DNA of 64,000 bases from Actinoplanes sp. TBRC 11911 (GTDB taxonomy: Bacteria; Actinomycetota; Actinomycetes; Mycobacteriales; Micromonosporaceae), in NCBI RefSeq assembly GCF_012933445.1, contig NZ_JABBNC010000005.1, forward strand, positions 248,001 through 312,000. Reading direction: 5' to 3'. Made by a program: the position numbers and the translations under genes. Shown here piece by piece: positions 8,116-16,935 of the stretch (the first letter of the stretch is position 1; each line of letters begins with the position of its first letter). The notes beneath the pieces were generated by a model. It was not told where the DNA came from and made no database searches. It was given only the letters and a program-made list of their open reading frames with translations.

Positions 8116-9039
8116 ATGCAAGCCATCATCGTGAACGACCGGGACGCCGGGATCGAGGGGCTCACCCTGACCGACATGCCGTACCCGCACGCCGCCGAGA
8201 ACGACGTGATCGTGCGCGTGCACGCGGCCGGCTTCACGCCCGGGGAACTCTCCTGGCCCGGCACCTGGGCCGACCGGGCCGGCAACGATCGCACGCCGGC
8301 GATCCCCGGGCACGAGTTATCCGGCGTGGTCGCCGAGCTGGGCTACGGCACCACCGGACTCAGCGTCGGCCAGCGGGTGTTCGGCCTGGCCGACTGGCTG
8401 CGGAACGGCTCGCTGGCCGAGTACGTGGCGGTCGAGGCCCGCAACCTCGCCCCGCTGCCCGCCGACGTCGACCACCCGGTCGCCGCCGCGTTACCGATCT
8501 CGGGCCTGACCGCGTGGCAGGGCTTGTTCGACCACGGCCGCCTCACGGTCGGCCAGACCGTCCTGATCCACGGCGCGACCGGCGGGGTCGGCTCACTCGC
8601 CGTGCAGCTGGCGCACGAGGCCGGCGCGTACGTGATCGGCACCGGCCGCACCGCGGACCGCAACGTCGTCCTGGGCCTGGGCGCGCAGACGTTCCTCGAC
8701 CTGACCGCCGGCGACCTGAAGTCCGCCGGCGAGGTCGACCTGGTCCTGGACGTGATCGGCGGCGACGTCCTCGACCAGTCCACGGCCTTGGTCCGCCCCG
8801 GCGGCACCGTCGTCACCATCGCGGCCCCGCCGAAGACCCAGCCCAGGAACGGCCGCGCCATCTTCTTCGTGGTCGAGCCCGACCGCGCCCGCCTGGCCGA
8901 CCTGGCCGACCGCGTCCGCACCGGCCGCCTGAAGCCCATCGTCGGCGACGTCCGCCCGCTGGCCGAGACGGCGGCGGCTTTCGCCCGCCACCGCCGCACC
9001 CCCGGCAAAACCATCATCGAGATCCCCGACGCCCGGTAA
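8116..9039 (+). CDS. Zinc-independent NADP(H) alcohol dehydrogenase / quinone oxidoreductase
   Basis: The 307-residue MDR-family oxidoreductase has a GroES-like N-terminal domain and a Rossmann domain with GATGGVG at residues 153-159 for NADPH. The Cys/His set for structural and catalytic zinc is absent, which places it in the QOR group acting on quinones or enones. ATG 8116 follows a strong GGGGGAGGAA site. The C-terminus (AFARHRRTPGKTIIEI) is typical. It follows the LysR gene by about 40 bp in the same direction and may be co-transcribed. Its physiological substrate is unknown. Confidence 0.9.
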   Translation: MQAIIVNDRDAGIEGLTLTDMPYPHAAENDVIVRVHAAGFTPGELSWPGTWADRAGNDRTPAIPGHELSGVVAELGYGTTGLSVGQRVFGLADWLRNGSLAEYVAVEARNLAPLPADVDHPVAAALPISGLTAWQGLFDHGRLTVGQTVLIHGATGGVGSLAVQLAHEAGAYVIGTGRTADRNVVLGLGAQTFLDLTAGDLKSAGEVDLVLDVIGGDVLDQSTALVRPGGTVVTIAAPPKTQPRNGRAIFFVVEPDRARLADLADRVRTGRLKPIVGDVRPLAETAAAFARHRRTPGKTIIEIPDAR

Positions 9040-9099
9040 CGGGAGGCGCTCCCGCCAGCACACGCGGAGGCGCGGCCCCAGCGGCCACCCTCCCGCAGC

Positions 9100-9690
9100 C
9101 GGCCCGGACGCCAGACCGCCCGAAACCGCCACCCCGCCGCCGGCCCCGCACACCAAACCGCCCGAAACCGCCGCCCCGGCGCCGACTCCCGCCCGCCACA
9201 GCCCGCCCCGCACACCAAACCGCCCGAAACCGCCACCCCGCCGCCAACACCCACCCGCCACAGCCCGCCCCGCACACCAAACCGCCTGAAACCGCCACCC
9301 CGGCGCTGACACCCGCTCCCGCAGCCTGGCCCGGACGCCGGGCCACCCGAAACCGCCGCCCGCCGCCGACTCCCGCCCGCCGCAGCCTGGCCCGTACGCC
9401 GAGCCGCCTGAAACCGCCACCCCGCCGCCGACTCCCACCCGCCGCAGCTTGCCCCGCACACCAAACCGCCCGAAACCGCCGCCCCGCCGCCAACACCCGC
9501 CCGCCGCAGCCTGCCCCGCACACCAAACCGCCCGAAACCGCCGCCCCGCCGCCAACACCCACCCGCCGCAGCTTGCCCCGCACACCAAACCGCCCGAAAC
9601 CGCCGCCCCGCCGCCAACACCCGCCCGCCGCAACCTGCCACGCACACCAAACCGCCGCCCGCCGACTCCCGGCCGCTGCAGGCTGGCAAG
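9100..9690. repeat. 62-bp tandem repeat array (about 9 copies), non-coding
   Basis: The motif CACCAAACCGCC recurs at 9151, 9213, 9275, 9459, 9521, 9583 and 9645, and degenerate units fill 9337 and about 9398, so the period is exactly 62 bp. Because 62 is not a multiple of three, the frame shifts in each unit and the long open frames here are compositional artefacts. The + strand is C-rich. The array fills most of the gap between the oxidoreductase and the first copy of the dispersed hairpin element. Confidence 0.9.
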
Positions 9691-9830
9691 GAAGCCCGGT
9701 GGATCGCCTGCCATCGCCGCGGTGGTTGGGCTGGCGCCGCTGACTAAGCTGCCCGGCTTGGGGCATAAGGCATAGTTTGACCTGCACATGGCTCGCGGTG
9801 AAGCGACACGTGCCGCCCGTACCCGGCAGT

Positions 9831-9990
9831 CGTCTCACCATCCGGTCACAGATTCTCGCATTGTGGACGATCGTCCGAACAGGACGGTCGTTTTACACCC
9901 TTCACGCCTTTTACGAAGCCGATTTCCCGCCCGATTTCGAGACCTTGGAGAGTTACGCCCACATACGAGCCATAACTCTCCAAGGTCTCG
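9831..9990 (+). repeat. Dispersed structured element, copy A
   Basis: GTCTCA at 9832 is followed after 27 bp by the palindrome GGACGATCGTCC (9865-9876). After a further 61 bp comes a hairpin with perfect 18-bp arms, CGAGACCTTGGAGAGTTA (9938-9955) and its complement (9973-9990), around a 17-nt loop. CGATCGTCC and GGACGGTCG (from 9889) can also form a 9-bp stem with one wobble. The same layout recurs at 26098-26261 and, reversed, at 46409-46567. No transposase or coding frame is linked to it. It could be a MITE-like element, a structured RNA or a chromosome-organising site. Confidence 0.85.
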
Positions 9991-10338
9991 GAAATGCGGG
10001 GTGCGGACACCTGAATGGGACGCGCGAATGGTGCTTAAGCTAACGAAACGTGCTTGATGTTGACGGCATAACCTCCGGGCCCGCCAAACGAGGCCGTGCT
10101 GGCCCGGTTCCACTCGTTGCGAGCGGCTGCTTCGACGGCGATGGGACACCCTCGCTTCGCGCGGCAGATGTGCCCCGCGGCCGGCAAGCGGCCTGGGGCT
10201 GACCGCGTCGTGCGGGTCGGGCTGCGGCAGCAGGTCGAGCTGACCCGCCTAATGCAAGTCAGGCCGCGGCAGCAGGTCGAGCTGGTCTGCATGGTGCGGG
10301 CCGATGTCATCCGGCACCGACTTGCCCCGAGTGTGGCG
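9991..10338. other. Intergenic stretch after element A with a short duplicated segment
   Basis: No convincing gene is present. A roughly 43-bp segment containing GCGGCAGCAGGTCGAGCTG occurs twice in tandem around 10215 and 10270 and resembles the GCAGCAGGTCAG units of the array at 27064. The rest is unremarkable and holds the 3' flank of coxE; no clear terminator hairpin was seen. Confidence 0.5.
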
Positions 10339-11637
10339 CTATGGCCTGGATGCCGGGGCTGCGGCCCAGAGCTGGGCGCATGCCTGCAGGTCGGCGAAGG
10401 TGGCGGCGGGCAGCAGGTGGTCGCAGAACGGCAGGGCCGCCGCCATCGATGCCACCCGCGGGGCGAAGCCTGGCTGGCCGGCGCGGGGGTTGAGCCAGAA
10501 GATCCGGTACGCGCGCCTGCGCAGGCGGGCCATCGCGGCGGCCAGGCGGTCGGGTGGGTCGCTGTCCCAGCCGTCGGAGGCGACGATCACCAGGCCGCCG
10601 CGCAGGGCGTTGCCGTGATGCGACGCGAGCAAGGCTTCGATGTTGGTGGCGATGCGGGTGCCGCCGAAGCGGTCGGTCACCGTTTCGGTCGCTCTCGCGA
10701 TCGCCTCCGAAGGGGACGACTGCCGCAGCGCGGGGGTCAAGCGGGTCAACGTAGTGGCGAAGGCGAACACCTCGGCGTCGGCCACCAAGGCGAAGGCGCG
10801 CATCAAATGCAGGTAGGCGGTGGCCTGCGCGCGCATCGACTCGCTGACGTCGCAGAGCAGCACCACCCGGCGCGGGCGGCGGATCGGGCGCTCCCGGACT
10901 ATCGTGACCGGCTCCCAACCGGTTCGGCGGGCGCGCGCGATGGTCGGCCGCAGCGCGATCCGGCGACCGGCGGGATCGACCGCGTGGCGGCGGGTGCGCC
11001 GGGCCGGCCACGTGGTCAGCGACTTTCGCAGCGCCTCGCCCAGGGCGGCGGTCTGGGCGGTGTCGAGTTCTTCGAACGGCCGCGCGGCCAGGGCGGTCAG
11101 CGCGCTCGGCCGTAGTTCGGGCAGGCGCGGGCCGGTGCCGGCGGGGTCGTCGCCGGCCTCCACGGCGGCAGGCAGCGTGGCCCACGGCAGGCCGTTTCCC
11201 CCGGCGAGCTGGTCGGCGCCGGCCGGCATCGGGACGTGCATGTCCTCGTCGCGCTGCGCGTGCGCGCCGGACGTGTGCGGCAGCGGCAGCGGCGGCGCCT
11301 CGGCGAACACGGCGTCGAAGACCCGGTCGAACGCGGCCACGTCGGCCTGCCGCCGCACCAGGGCGATCCGCGCCGTCCAGTAGAGATTCCCGACCGAGTC
11401 GGGCGGGCTGACGTCGAGCGCGTGCACCAGGTCTGCCACGTGCGTGAGCCCGGCCGGCACCCCGGCCGTCCGAAGCCGGTCAGCGAACGCCACCGCGAAC
11501 GCGGCCCGGTCCGTGCCACGAAGCAGAACCGGCCGCCGCCCGCCACCCCGTCCACCGCGCGCCGCGGCCTCTATCGATCCCCCCGGAGCCAGACCCCGCC
11601 CCGACACAGCATCCGACCACCCAACCGCGCGCACCAC
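10339..11637 (-). CDS. coxE: CoxE, VWA-domain CO dehydrogenase maturation protein
   Basis: This protein of about 432 residues belongs to the VWA-containing CoxE family. The MIDAS metal site is visible as DVSES (in VVLLCDVSESMRAQ), with the later Thr in RIATNIEALL and Asp in SDGWDSD. CoxE works with the AAA+ ATPase CoxD in assembling the copper-sulphido-molybdenum centre of CO dehydrogenase, as described for Oligotropha. It is the last gene of the leftward cox operon. The start is uncertain: GTG 11637 has a GGCGAAGGG site and overlaps coxG by about 60 bp out of frame, while GTG 11607 is the alternative. Low-complexity sequence precedes the conserved region. Confidence 0.85.
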   Translation of the reverse strand: MVRAVGWSDAVSGRGLAPGGSIEAAARGGRGGGRRPVLLRGTDRAAFAVAFADRLRTAGVPAGLTHVADLVHALDVSPPDSVGNLYWTARIALVRRQADVAAFDRVFDAVFAEAPPLPLPHTSGAHAQRDEDMHVPMPAGADQLAGGNGLPWATLPAAVEAGDDPAGTGPRLPELRPSALTALAARPFEELDTAQTAALGEALRKSLTTWPARRTRRHAVDPAGRRIALRPTIARARRTGWEPVTIVRERPIRRPRRVVLLCDVSESMRAQATAYLHLMRAFALVADAEVFAFATTLTRLTPALRQSSPSEAIARATETVTDRFGGTRIATNIEALLASHHGNALRGGLVIVASDGWDSDPPDRLAAAMARLRRRAYRIFWLNPRAGQPGFAPRVASMAAALPFCDHLLPAATFADLQACAQLWAAAPASRP

Positions 11638-11695
11638 CGCGTCGGGCCCTTCGCCTCGAGCGGGACCGCGGCGTGAGGCGGCCTGCGGCGGGTCG

Positions 11696-12826
11696 TCAGC
11701 GCCGGGCGACGAGCCAGACAATGACCGCACCCACCGCGACGACGCCGATCGCGACCGGAACGAGCCGCTTGTAGATCGACCCTCCGGCGACGGCGAGCAG
11801 ATCAAGCGCCTCCAACTCGTCGTCCGTGGTCGCGAGCGAGGCCGTATCCCGCGACACGGGAGAGGGAGCGACCGTGGCGGATGAGGTCGCCGACCGAGCG
11901 GAAGCGGTGCCGGCGGTGTGCGAAGCGGACGGGCTGGATGGCGGGGACGGCACCGTGCGGATGGCCGCCGGTGGTTCGGTGCCCGCCAAATCGGCTTCGC
12001 CGCCCGGCTTCGGCTCCTGGGCCGGCACCGGACATTCGGCCAGTGCCGCCTCCTCTACGGACGGGACCGCCGCTGGTGCGACGTCGGCCGGCGACACCGC
12101 CGCATCGGCGACGGTCGCGGTGGCCGCCCCCGATGCCGCCGCGCCGACCGTCGAGGACTCCCCGGAGGCCGTGTCCGCCCCGGATCCCGCCGCCGCGCTG
12201 ACCGTCGACGACTCTGTGGACACCGAGGCCGCCCCGGATGCAGGCGCGCCGATCGTCGAGGCGGCCGCTGAGTCCGACGAACCCGCCGCCGGGGAAGACG
12301 CCGAACCCTCCGGGGACGACGCCTCGGGCGACGATGCCGCGGACGCGCCGTTGGCCCCCGCCGCCTCCGTCACGCCCTCGTCCTCGGCGGCCAGCTTGGC
12401 CTCCAAATTCGTGACGAACTGGGCCAGCAGCTTGCCCGACACCTCCTTGATCATGCCGCTGCCGAACTGGGCCAGCTTCCCGCTGATCTTCAGGTCGGTG
12501 TCGACGGACACGACTGTGCTGTCGCCCGAGGCCGTCAGCACCGCCGTGACCACCGCCGCCGCGTTCCCGGCCGAGCGCGCGTCCCGCCCCTTCGCATCGA
12601 TGGCCGCCCGATACGCCGACGGGTCCTTCTCGGTGAAACGGGCCGTCCCGGCGAACTCCGAGATCACCGGACCCACCTTCACCTTCACCTTGCCCTGATA
12701 GACGTCGCCGTCCACGCCGGTGAGCCGGGCGCCGGGCATACATGGCGCGATCCCGGGCAGGTCGGTCAGAACCTGCCAGGCCCGCTCGATCGGCGTGTGC
12801 ACCGTGAACTCGTTGCTGATTTTCAT
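11696..12826 (-). CDS. coxG: CoxG, SRPBCC protein with long linker and C-terminal membrane anchor
   Basis: Residues 1-145 form a CoxG/SRPBCC hydrophobic-pocket domain (starting MKISNEFTVHTPIERAW). Residues of about 150-330 are an Ala/Ser/Thr/Pro/Glu-rich low-complexity linker. The last 22 or so residues (VPVAIGVVAVGAVIVW, then ARR) are a transmembrane helix, making this a tail-anchored protein. CoxG is known to tether CO dehydrogenase to the membrane and has been linked to quinone binding in mycobacteria. ATG 12826 has a perfect AGGAG site and overlaps the coxD stop (ATGA). At 376 residues it is longer than many CoxG proteins, the excess being linker. Confidence 0.9.
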   Translation of the reverse strand: MKISNEFTVHTPIERAWQVLTDLPGIAPCMPGARLTGVDGDVYQGKVKVKVGPVISEFAGTARFTEKDPSAYRAAIDAKGRDARSAGNAAAVVTAVLTASGDSTVVSVDTDLKISGKLAQFGSGMIKEVSGKLLAQFVTNLEAKLAAEDEGVTEAAGANGASAASSPEASSPEGSASSPAAGSSDSAAASTIGAPASGAASVSTESSTVSAAAGSGADTASGESSTVGAAASGAATATVADAAVSPADVAPAAVPSVEEAALAECPVPAQEPKPGGEADLAGTEPPAAIRTVPSPPSSPSASHTAGTASARSATSSATVAPSPVSRDTASLATTDDELEALDLLAVAGGSIYKRLVPVAIGVVAVGAVIVWLVARR

Positions 12827-13683
12827 GAGATCTCCTGGTGGACGGCTTCGGCGACGAGGAGACGGTCGTCGGGGGTCTTGGCGATCGTGCCGAGTGTGCT
12901 CAGCGCGTCCGAACGGGACAGCGAAATGGCACCGAGCGCGGCCAAGGCGGACACCCAATCAATCGTCTCGGCCAATCCGGGTGATTTGTCCAAATCAAGC
13001 GTACGTACGCGACCGACAAAGTCAGCGGCCGAGCGAATCAGCGGTAGCGAAGCCCCGGGCACCGACCGTCGAACGATTTCCGCGGCCCGCGCCGGCGCCG
13101 GAAAGTCGATCCAGTGGTAAAGACAGCGCCGCCGCAACGCGTCATGCAGATCCCGGCTGCGATTCGAGGTCAACACGACCACGGGCGGCACCACCGCGGC
13201 GAACGTCCCGAGCTCCGGCACCGTGATGGCCGCCTCCCCGAGGAACTCGAAAAGCAACGCCTCGAATTCGTCGTCCGCCCGATCAATCTCGTCGATGAGC
13301 AGCACCGCAGGCGTCGGCCCGGGGTGGCGTACGGCGCGGAGAATGGGTCTTTCCTGAAGGAACGAGGCGGTGAACAGATCGGCGTCGGTCAGCCGCGAAC
13401 CCGATGCTTCGGCGAGCCGGATGTGCAGGAGCTGACGCTGATAATTCCATTCGTACAGCGCCTCGCCCGCGGTCAGCCCTTCGTAGCACTGCAACCGGAT
13501 CAGCGGCGTATCCAAAGCGACAGCGAGGGCTTTGGCCGCGGCCGTCTTCCCCACTCCGGGCTCGCCTTCGAGCAACAGCGGCTTGCCCAGTCGCAGCGAC
13601 AGGAATACCGCCATGGCGAGCCCGTCGTCGACGAGATAGTCCACCGCGTCGAGCCGAGCCTGTACCTCGGACGAATCCTTCAC
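12823..13683 (-). CDS. coxD: CoxD, MoxR-type AAA+ ATPase for CODH maturation
   Basis: This AAA+ ATPase of 286 residues has Walker A GEPGVGKT (residues 40-47), Walker B VLLIDEID (about 127-134) and a sensor region TSNRSRDL. CoxD-family MoxR ATPases partner with the VWA protein CoxE to insert sulphur and copper into the Mo centre of CO dehydrogenase. GTG 13683 is preferred because it overlaps the coxF stop as GTGA; GTG 13707 is an alternative with no better ribosome site. Its stop in turn overlaps the coxG start, so coxF, coxD and coxG appear translationally coupled. Confidence 0.9.
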   Translation of the reverse strand: MKDSSEVQARLDAVDYLVDDGLAMAVFLSLRLGKPLLLEGEPGVGKTAAAKALAVALDTPLIRLQCYEGLTAGEALYEWNYQRQLLHIRLAEASGSRLTDADLFTASFLQERPILRAVRHPGPTPAVLLIDEIDRADDEFEALLFEFLGEAAITVPELGTFAAVVPPVVVLTSNRSRDLHDALRRRCLYHWIDFPAPARAAEIVRRSVPGASLPLIRSAADFVGRVRTLDLDKSPGLAETIDWVSALAALGAISLSRSDALSTLGTIAKTPDDRLLVAEAVHQEIS

Positions 13684-14531
13684 GCCGCCGCGTATTTCTC
13701 GAGGCACCCGGCGCAGCAGAAGTATTGGCCGTCGAGGGTCGGCGTATCCGGTCCGATCACGACGGTCATCCCGCAGATCGGATCGATCGCGGTCTTCGGC
13801 GACGACGCGACAATCGAAGCGGGCTGGATGCCGTCGACCCGGACGGCCCGGACGATTTCCCCCAGCACGGAAAGCGCGATCTCGGCCGGCGTCCGCGCCC
13901 CGATATCAAGCCCCGCATGCGTATGCACCCGCGCGAGTTCGGCGGCCGTCAGACCCATTTCCTCAAGTACGCCTTTGCTCCGTGTCCGGCTCGCGACCAG
14001 CGCGATGAACGGCACCCCGGCGTCGAGCGCGGCCCGGATCGACTTCTCCTCGTCGCGCCCCAGCCCGGCCACCACCACGGCCGTCGCGCCGTCATAGCCA
14101 GCCGGCGCATCCTCGAAGTCGAGGAACGACGCGAGCTGCGCCACCGCCCGCGCGATCGGCGTCGTCCCGACCACCCCGAGCAGGGGTTTCGGCAGCACCG
14201 GACGCAGGAAGATCTCGATCGCGCCGCCCGAGTGGCACGGGTTGACCACGACCACCGCGCCGGGCGTCTCCGGGAACCCCGACGCGCGTTCCGGCAGCAC
14301 CCGCAGCAGCGTGGAGGTGCCCTCGCGCAGCGATTCCAGCGCGGCGGCGCGCACCGAGCTCTCCGCGCAGACCCCGCCGACGAAGCCCTCGATGGACCCG
14401 TCGGCGAGGATCACCGCGTCGTCGCCGGCCCGCGCCGAGGTGGGTTCCTGGGCGCGGACGACGGTGGCGTGCACGAACGGTTCCCGCGAGACGGTGAGCT
14501 CGCGGGCCCGGTCGGCGATGGTGGCGTTCAC
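13680..14531 (-). CDS. coxF: CoxF/XdhC family maturation factor with C-terminal YHS metal-binding domain
   Basis: The first 240 or so residues match XdhC/CoxF: the N-terminal region has VILADGSIEGFVGGVCAESS, and the Rossmann-like XdhC_C part has the LDIGARTPAEIALS motif. XdhC/CoxF proteins bind and sulphurate the molybdenum cofactor and insert it into the large subunit. Residues 250-283 form a separate YHS-type domain, DPICGMTV then YFCCAGC, with Cys253, Cys272, Cys273 and Cys276 as likely metal ligands. GTG 14531 is chosen because GAGG lies 8 nt upstream, just after the coxL stop. A copper-delivery role for the YHS tail is inference, attractive because CODH needs a Mo-S-Cu site. Confidence 0.9.
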   Translation of the reverse strand: MNATIADRARELTVSREPFVHATVVRAQEPTSARAGDDAVILADGSIEGFVGGVCAESSVRAAALESLREGTSTLLRVLPERASGFPETPGAVVVVNPCHSGGAIEIFLRPVLPKPLLGVVGTTPIARAVAQLASFLDFEDAPAGYDGATAVVVAGLGRDEEKSIRAALDAGVPFIALVASRTRSKGVLEEMGLTAAELARVHTHAGLDIGARTPAEIALSVLGEIVRAVRVDGIQPASIVASSPKTAIDPICGMTVVIGPDTPTLDGQYFCCAGCLEKYAAA

Positions 14532-14541
14532 GGTATGCACC

Positions 14542-16935
14542 TCAGATCGGGGGCGTGGCACGGCCGTTCATCGCGTCCCACACGCGGGACGGGGTGAGCG
14601 GCATGTCGGCGTGGCGTACACCGAAGGGTTTGAGGGCATCGACGACCGCGTTGACGATCGCCGGCGGTGAGCCGACCGTGGCCGACTCGCCCACGCCCTT
14701 GGCCCCGATCGGGTGGTGCGGCGACGGGGTGACGGTGAATCCGGTCTCCCAGTCGGGCACCTCGAGCGAGGTCGGGATCAGGTAGTCCATCAGGGACGCG
14801 CCGAGGCAGTTGCCGTCCTCGTCGAAGGCGATCATCTCCATCAGCGCCATGCCCACGCCGTCGGTGAGACCGCCGTGCACCTGACCCTCGATGATCATCG
14901 GGTTGATCCGGGTGCCGCAGTCGTCGACCGCGATGAACCGCCGCACCTTCACCTGCGCGGTGCCGGGATCAACGTCAACCACGCAGATGTACGCCCCGTG
15001 CGGGTACGTCAGATTCGACGGGTTGTAGCAGATCTGGGCTTCCAGCGCGCCTTCGATACCCTCGGGCAGGTCGCCGGCGCCGTGCGCCCGCATCGCGATC
15101 TCCTGGATCGTGACCGATTTGCCCGGGTCCCCCTTGACCTGGAAGGCACCTTTTGTCCAATCGAGATCGGCGACCGACACCTCCAACATCGCCGACGCGA
15201 TGATCTGCGCCTTGTCCCGGACTTTCCGCGCCACCAACGCTGCCGCGGCCCCGGAGACGGGGGTAGAGCGCGACCCGTACGTGCCGAGCCCGAACGGGGT
15301 CTGGTCGGTGTCGCCGTGCACGACCTCGATGTCGGCCGGCGGGATGCCGATCTCCTCGGCCACGATCTGCGCGAACGTGGTCTCGTGGCCCTGCCCCTGG
15401 GACTGCACCGACAACCGCACCACGGCCTTGCCGGTCGGGTGCACGCGCAGCTCGCAGCCGTCGGCCATGCCGAGCCCGAGGATGTCCATGTCCTTGCGCG
15501 GGCCGGCGCCGACCGCCTCGGTGAAGAACGAGATGCCGATGCCCATGAGCTGACCCTGGGCCCGCTTCTCCTCCTGCTCCTTGCGCAGGTCGTAGTAGCC
15601 GGCCATGTCCATCGCGAGCCGCATGGTGGGCTCGTAGTTCCCGGAGTCGTAGACCCAGCCGGTCTTGGTCGTGTACGGGAACTGCTCGGGCCGGATGAAG
15701 TTCTTCAGCCGCAGCTCGGCCGGGTCCATGCCCAGCTCGTCGGCCAGGCAGTCGACGATCCGCTCGACCAGGTACACCGCCTCGGTGATCCGGAACGAGC
15801 AGGCGTACGCGACGCCGCCCGGCGCCTTGTTGGTGTAGACCGCCGTCATCTTGCAGTACGCGGCCTCGATGTCGTAGCTGCCGGTGAACACGCCGAAGAA
15901 ACCGGCCGGATACTTCACCGGTGCCGCCGTCCCGTTGAACGCGCCGTGGTCCGCGAGGACGTTGGTGCGGATCGCCAGGATCTTGCCGTCGCGGGTGGCC
16001 GCGATCTCGCCGCGCATGATGTAGTCGCGTGCGAACCCGGTGCTGATCAGGTTCTCCGAGCGGTCCTCCATCCACTTGACCGGCTTGCCGCTGACGATCG
16101 AGGCGACGATCGCACACACGTACCCGGGATAGATCGGGACCTTGTTGCCGAAGCCGCCACCGATGTCCGGCGAGATCACCTGGATCTTGTGCTCGGGGAT
16201 GCCGGCCACGATCGCGTACAGGGTGCGGTGCGCGTGCGGGGCCTGCGTGGTCGACCACAACCGCAGCTTGCCCTCGACCGCGTCGAAGTCGGCGACCGCG
16301 CCGCACGTCTCCATCGGGGCCGGGTGCACGCGGGGGTAGACGATGTCCTCTTTGACCACCACGTCGGCGGCCGCGAACACGGCCTCGGTGGCCGCCTCGT
16401 CGCCGGTCTCCCAGTCGAAGACGTGGTTGTTCTCCTTGCCCTGCAGGTCGTCGCGGATCAGCGGCGCCGACGGGTCCAGCGCCTTGCGCGCGTCGATCAC
16501 CGGGTCGAGCACGTCGTACTCGACGTCGATCAGCTCCAGCGCGTCGCGGGCCTGGTAGCGGTCGTCGGCGACCACGAACGCGACCTCCTGGCCCTGGAAG
16601 CGCACCTTGTCGGTGGCCAGCACGGCCTGCACGTCGTTGGAGAGCGTGGGCATCCAGGCGAGGCCCTTCTCGGCCAGCATCGCCCCGGTCACCACGGCCC
16701 GCACGCCCGGTGCCGCCTCGGCCGCGCTGGTGTCCACGCTGACGATCCGGGCGTGCGCGAACGGCGAGCGCAAAATCGCCAGATGCAACATCCCGGGCAG
16801 CTGTACGTCGTCGGTGTACCGGCCCCGGCCGCGTACGAAACGGGGGTCTTCCTTGCGCAGCATGCGCCCGTGCCCGAGCGGCTTCTGATCGTTGTCGTGG
16901 AAGTCGGTGAACTTCGGGTCCTGGATCGTGGTCAT
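14542..16935 (-). CDS. coxL: Aerobic CO dehydrogenase large subunit, form I (CoxL)
   Basis: This 797-residue molybdenum hydroxylase large subunit catalyses CO + H2O to CO2 with electrons passed to quinone. The active-site loop reads AYACSFR (residues 376-382), the form I signature that separates true CODH from form II homologues. Cys379 is the expected copper ligand, equivalent to Cys388 in Oligotropha. Mo-cofactor motifs QGQGHETTFAQI and GVGESATVGSPP are present. ATG 16935 overlaps the coxS stop (ATGA). The full length and intact motifs imply a working enzyme. It is the third gene of a leftward coxMSL operon. Confidence 0.97.
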   Translation of the reverse strand: MTTIQDPKFTDFHDNDQKPLGHGRMLRKEDPRFVRGRGRYTDDVQLPGMLHLAILRSPFAHARIVSVDTSAAEAAPGVRAVVTGAMLAEKGLAWMPTLSNDVQAVLATDKVRFQGQEVAFVVADDRYQARDALELIDVEYDVLDPVIDARKALDPSAPLIRDDLQGKENNHVFDWETGDEAATEAVFAAADVVVKEDIVYPRVHPAPMETCGAVADFDAVEGKLRLWSTTQAPHAHRTLYAIVAGIPEHKIQVISPDIGGGFGNKVPIYPGYVCAIVASIVSGKPVKWMEDRSENLISTGFARDYIMRGEIAATRDGKILAIRTNVLADHGAFNGTAAPVKYPAGFFGVFTGSYDIEAAYCKMTAVYTNKAPGGVAYACSFRITEAVYLVERIVDCLADELGMDPAELRLKNFIRPEQFPYTTKTGWVYDSGNYEPTMRLAMDMAGYYDLRKEQEEKRAQGQLMGIGISFFTEAVGAGPRKDMDILGLGMADGCELRVHPTGKAVVRLSVQSQGQGHETTFAQIVAEEIGIPPADIEVVHGDTDQTPFGLGTYGSRSTPVSGAAAALVARKVRDKAQIIASAMLEVSVADLDWTKGAFQVKGDPGKSVTIQEIAMRAHGAGDLPEGIEGALEAQICYNPSNLTYPHGAYICVVDVDPGTAQVKVRRFIAVDDCGTRINPMIIEGQVHGGLTDGVGMALMEMIAFDEDGNCLGASLMDYLIPTSLEVPDWETGFTVTPSPHHPIGAKGVGESATVGSPPAIVNAVVDALKPFGVRHADMPLTPSRVWDAMNGRATPPI

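Noticed and set aside
9100..9690. CRISPR array
   Set aside because: Units are contiguous 62-bp repeats without unique spacers, and no cas genes are present.
9831..9990. Simple transcription terminator
   Set aside because: The hairpin is preceded by a conserved palindrome at fixed distance in three loci and is not placed directly behind a gene, so a plain terminator does not explain it.
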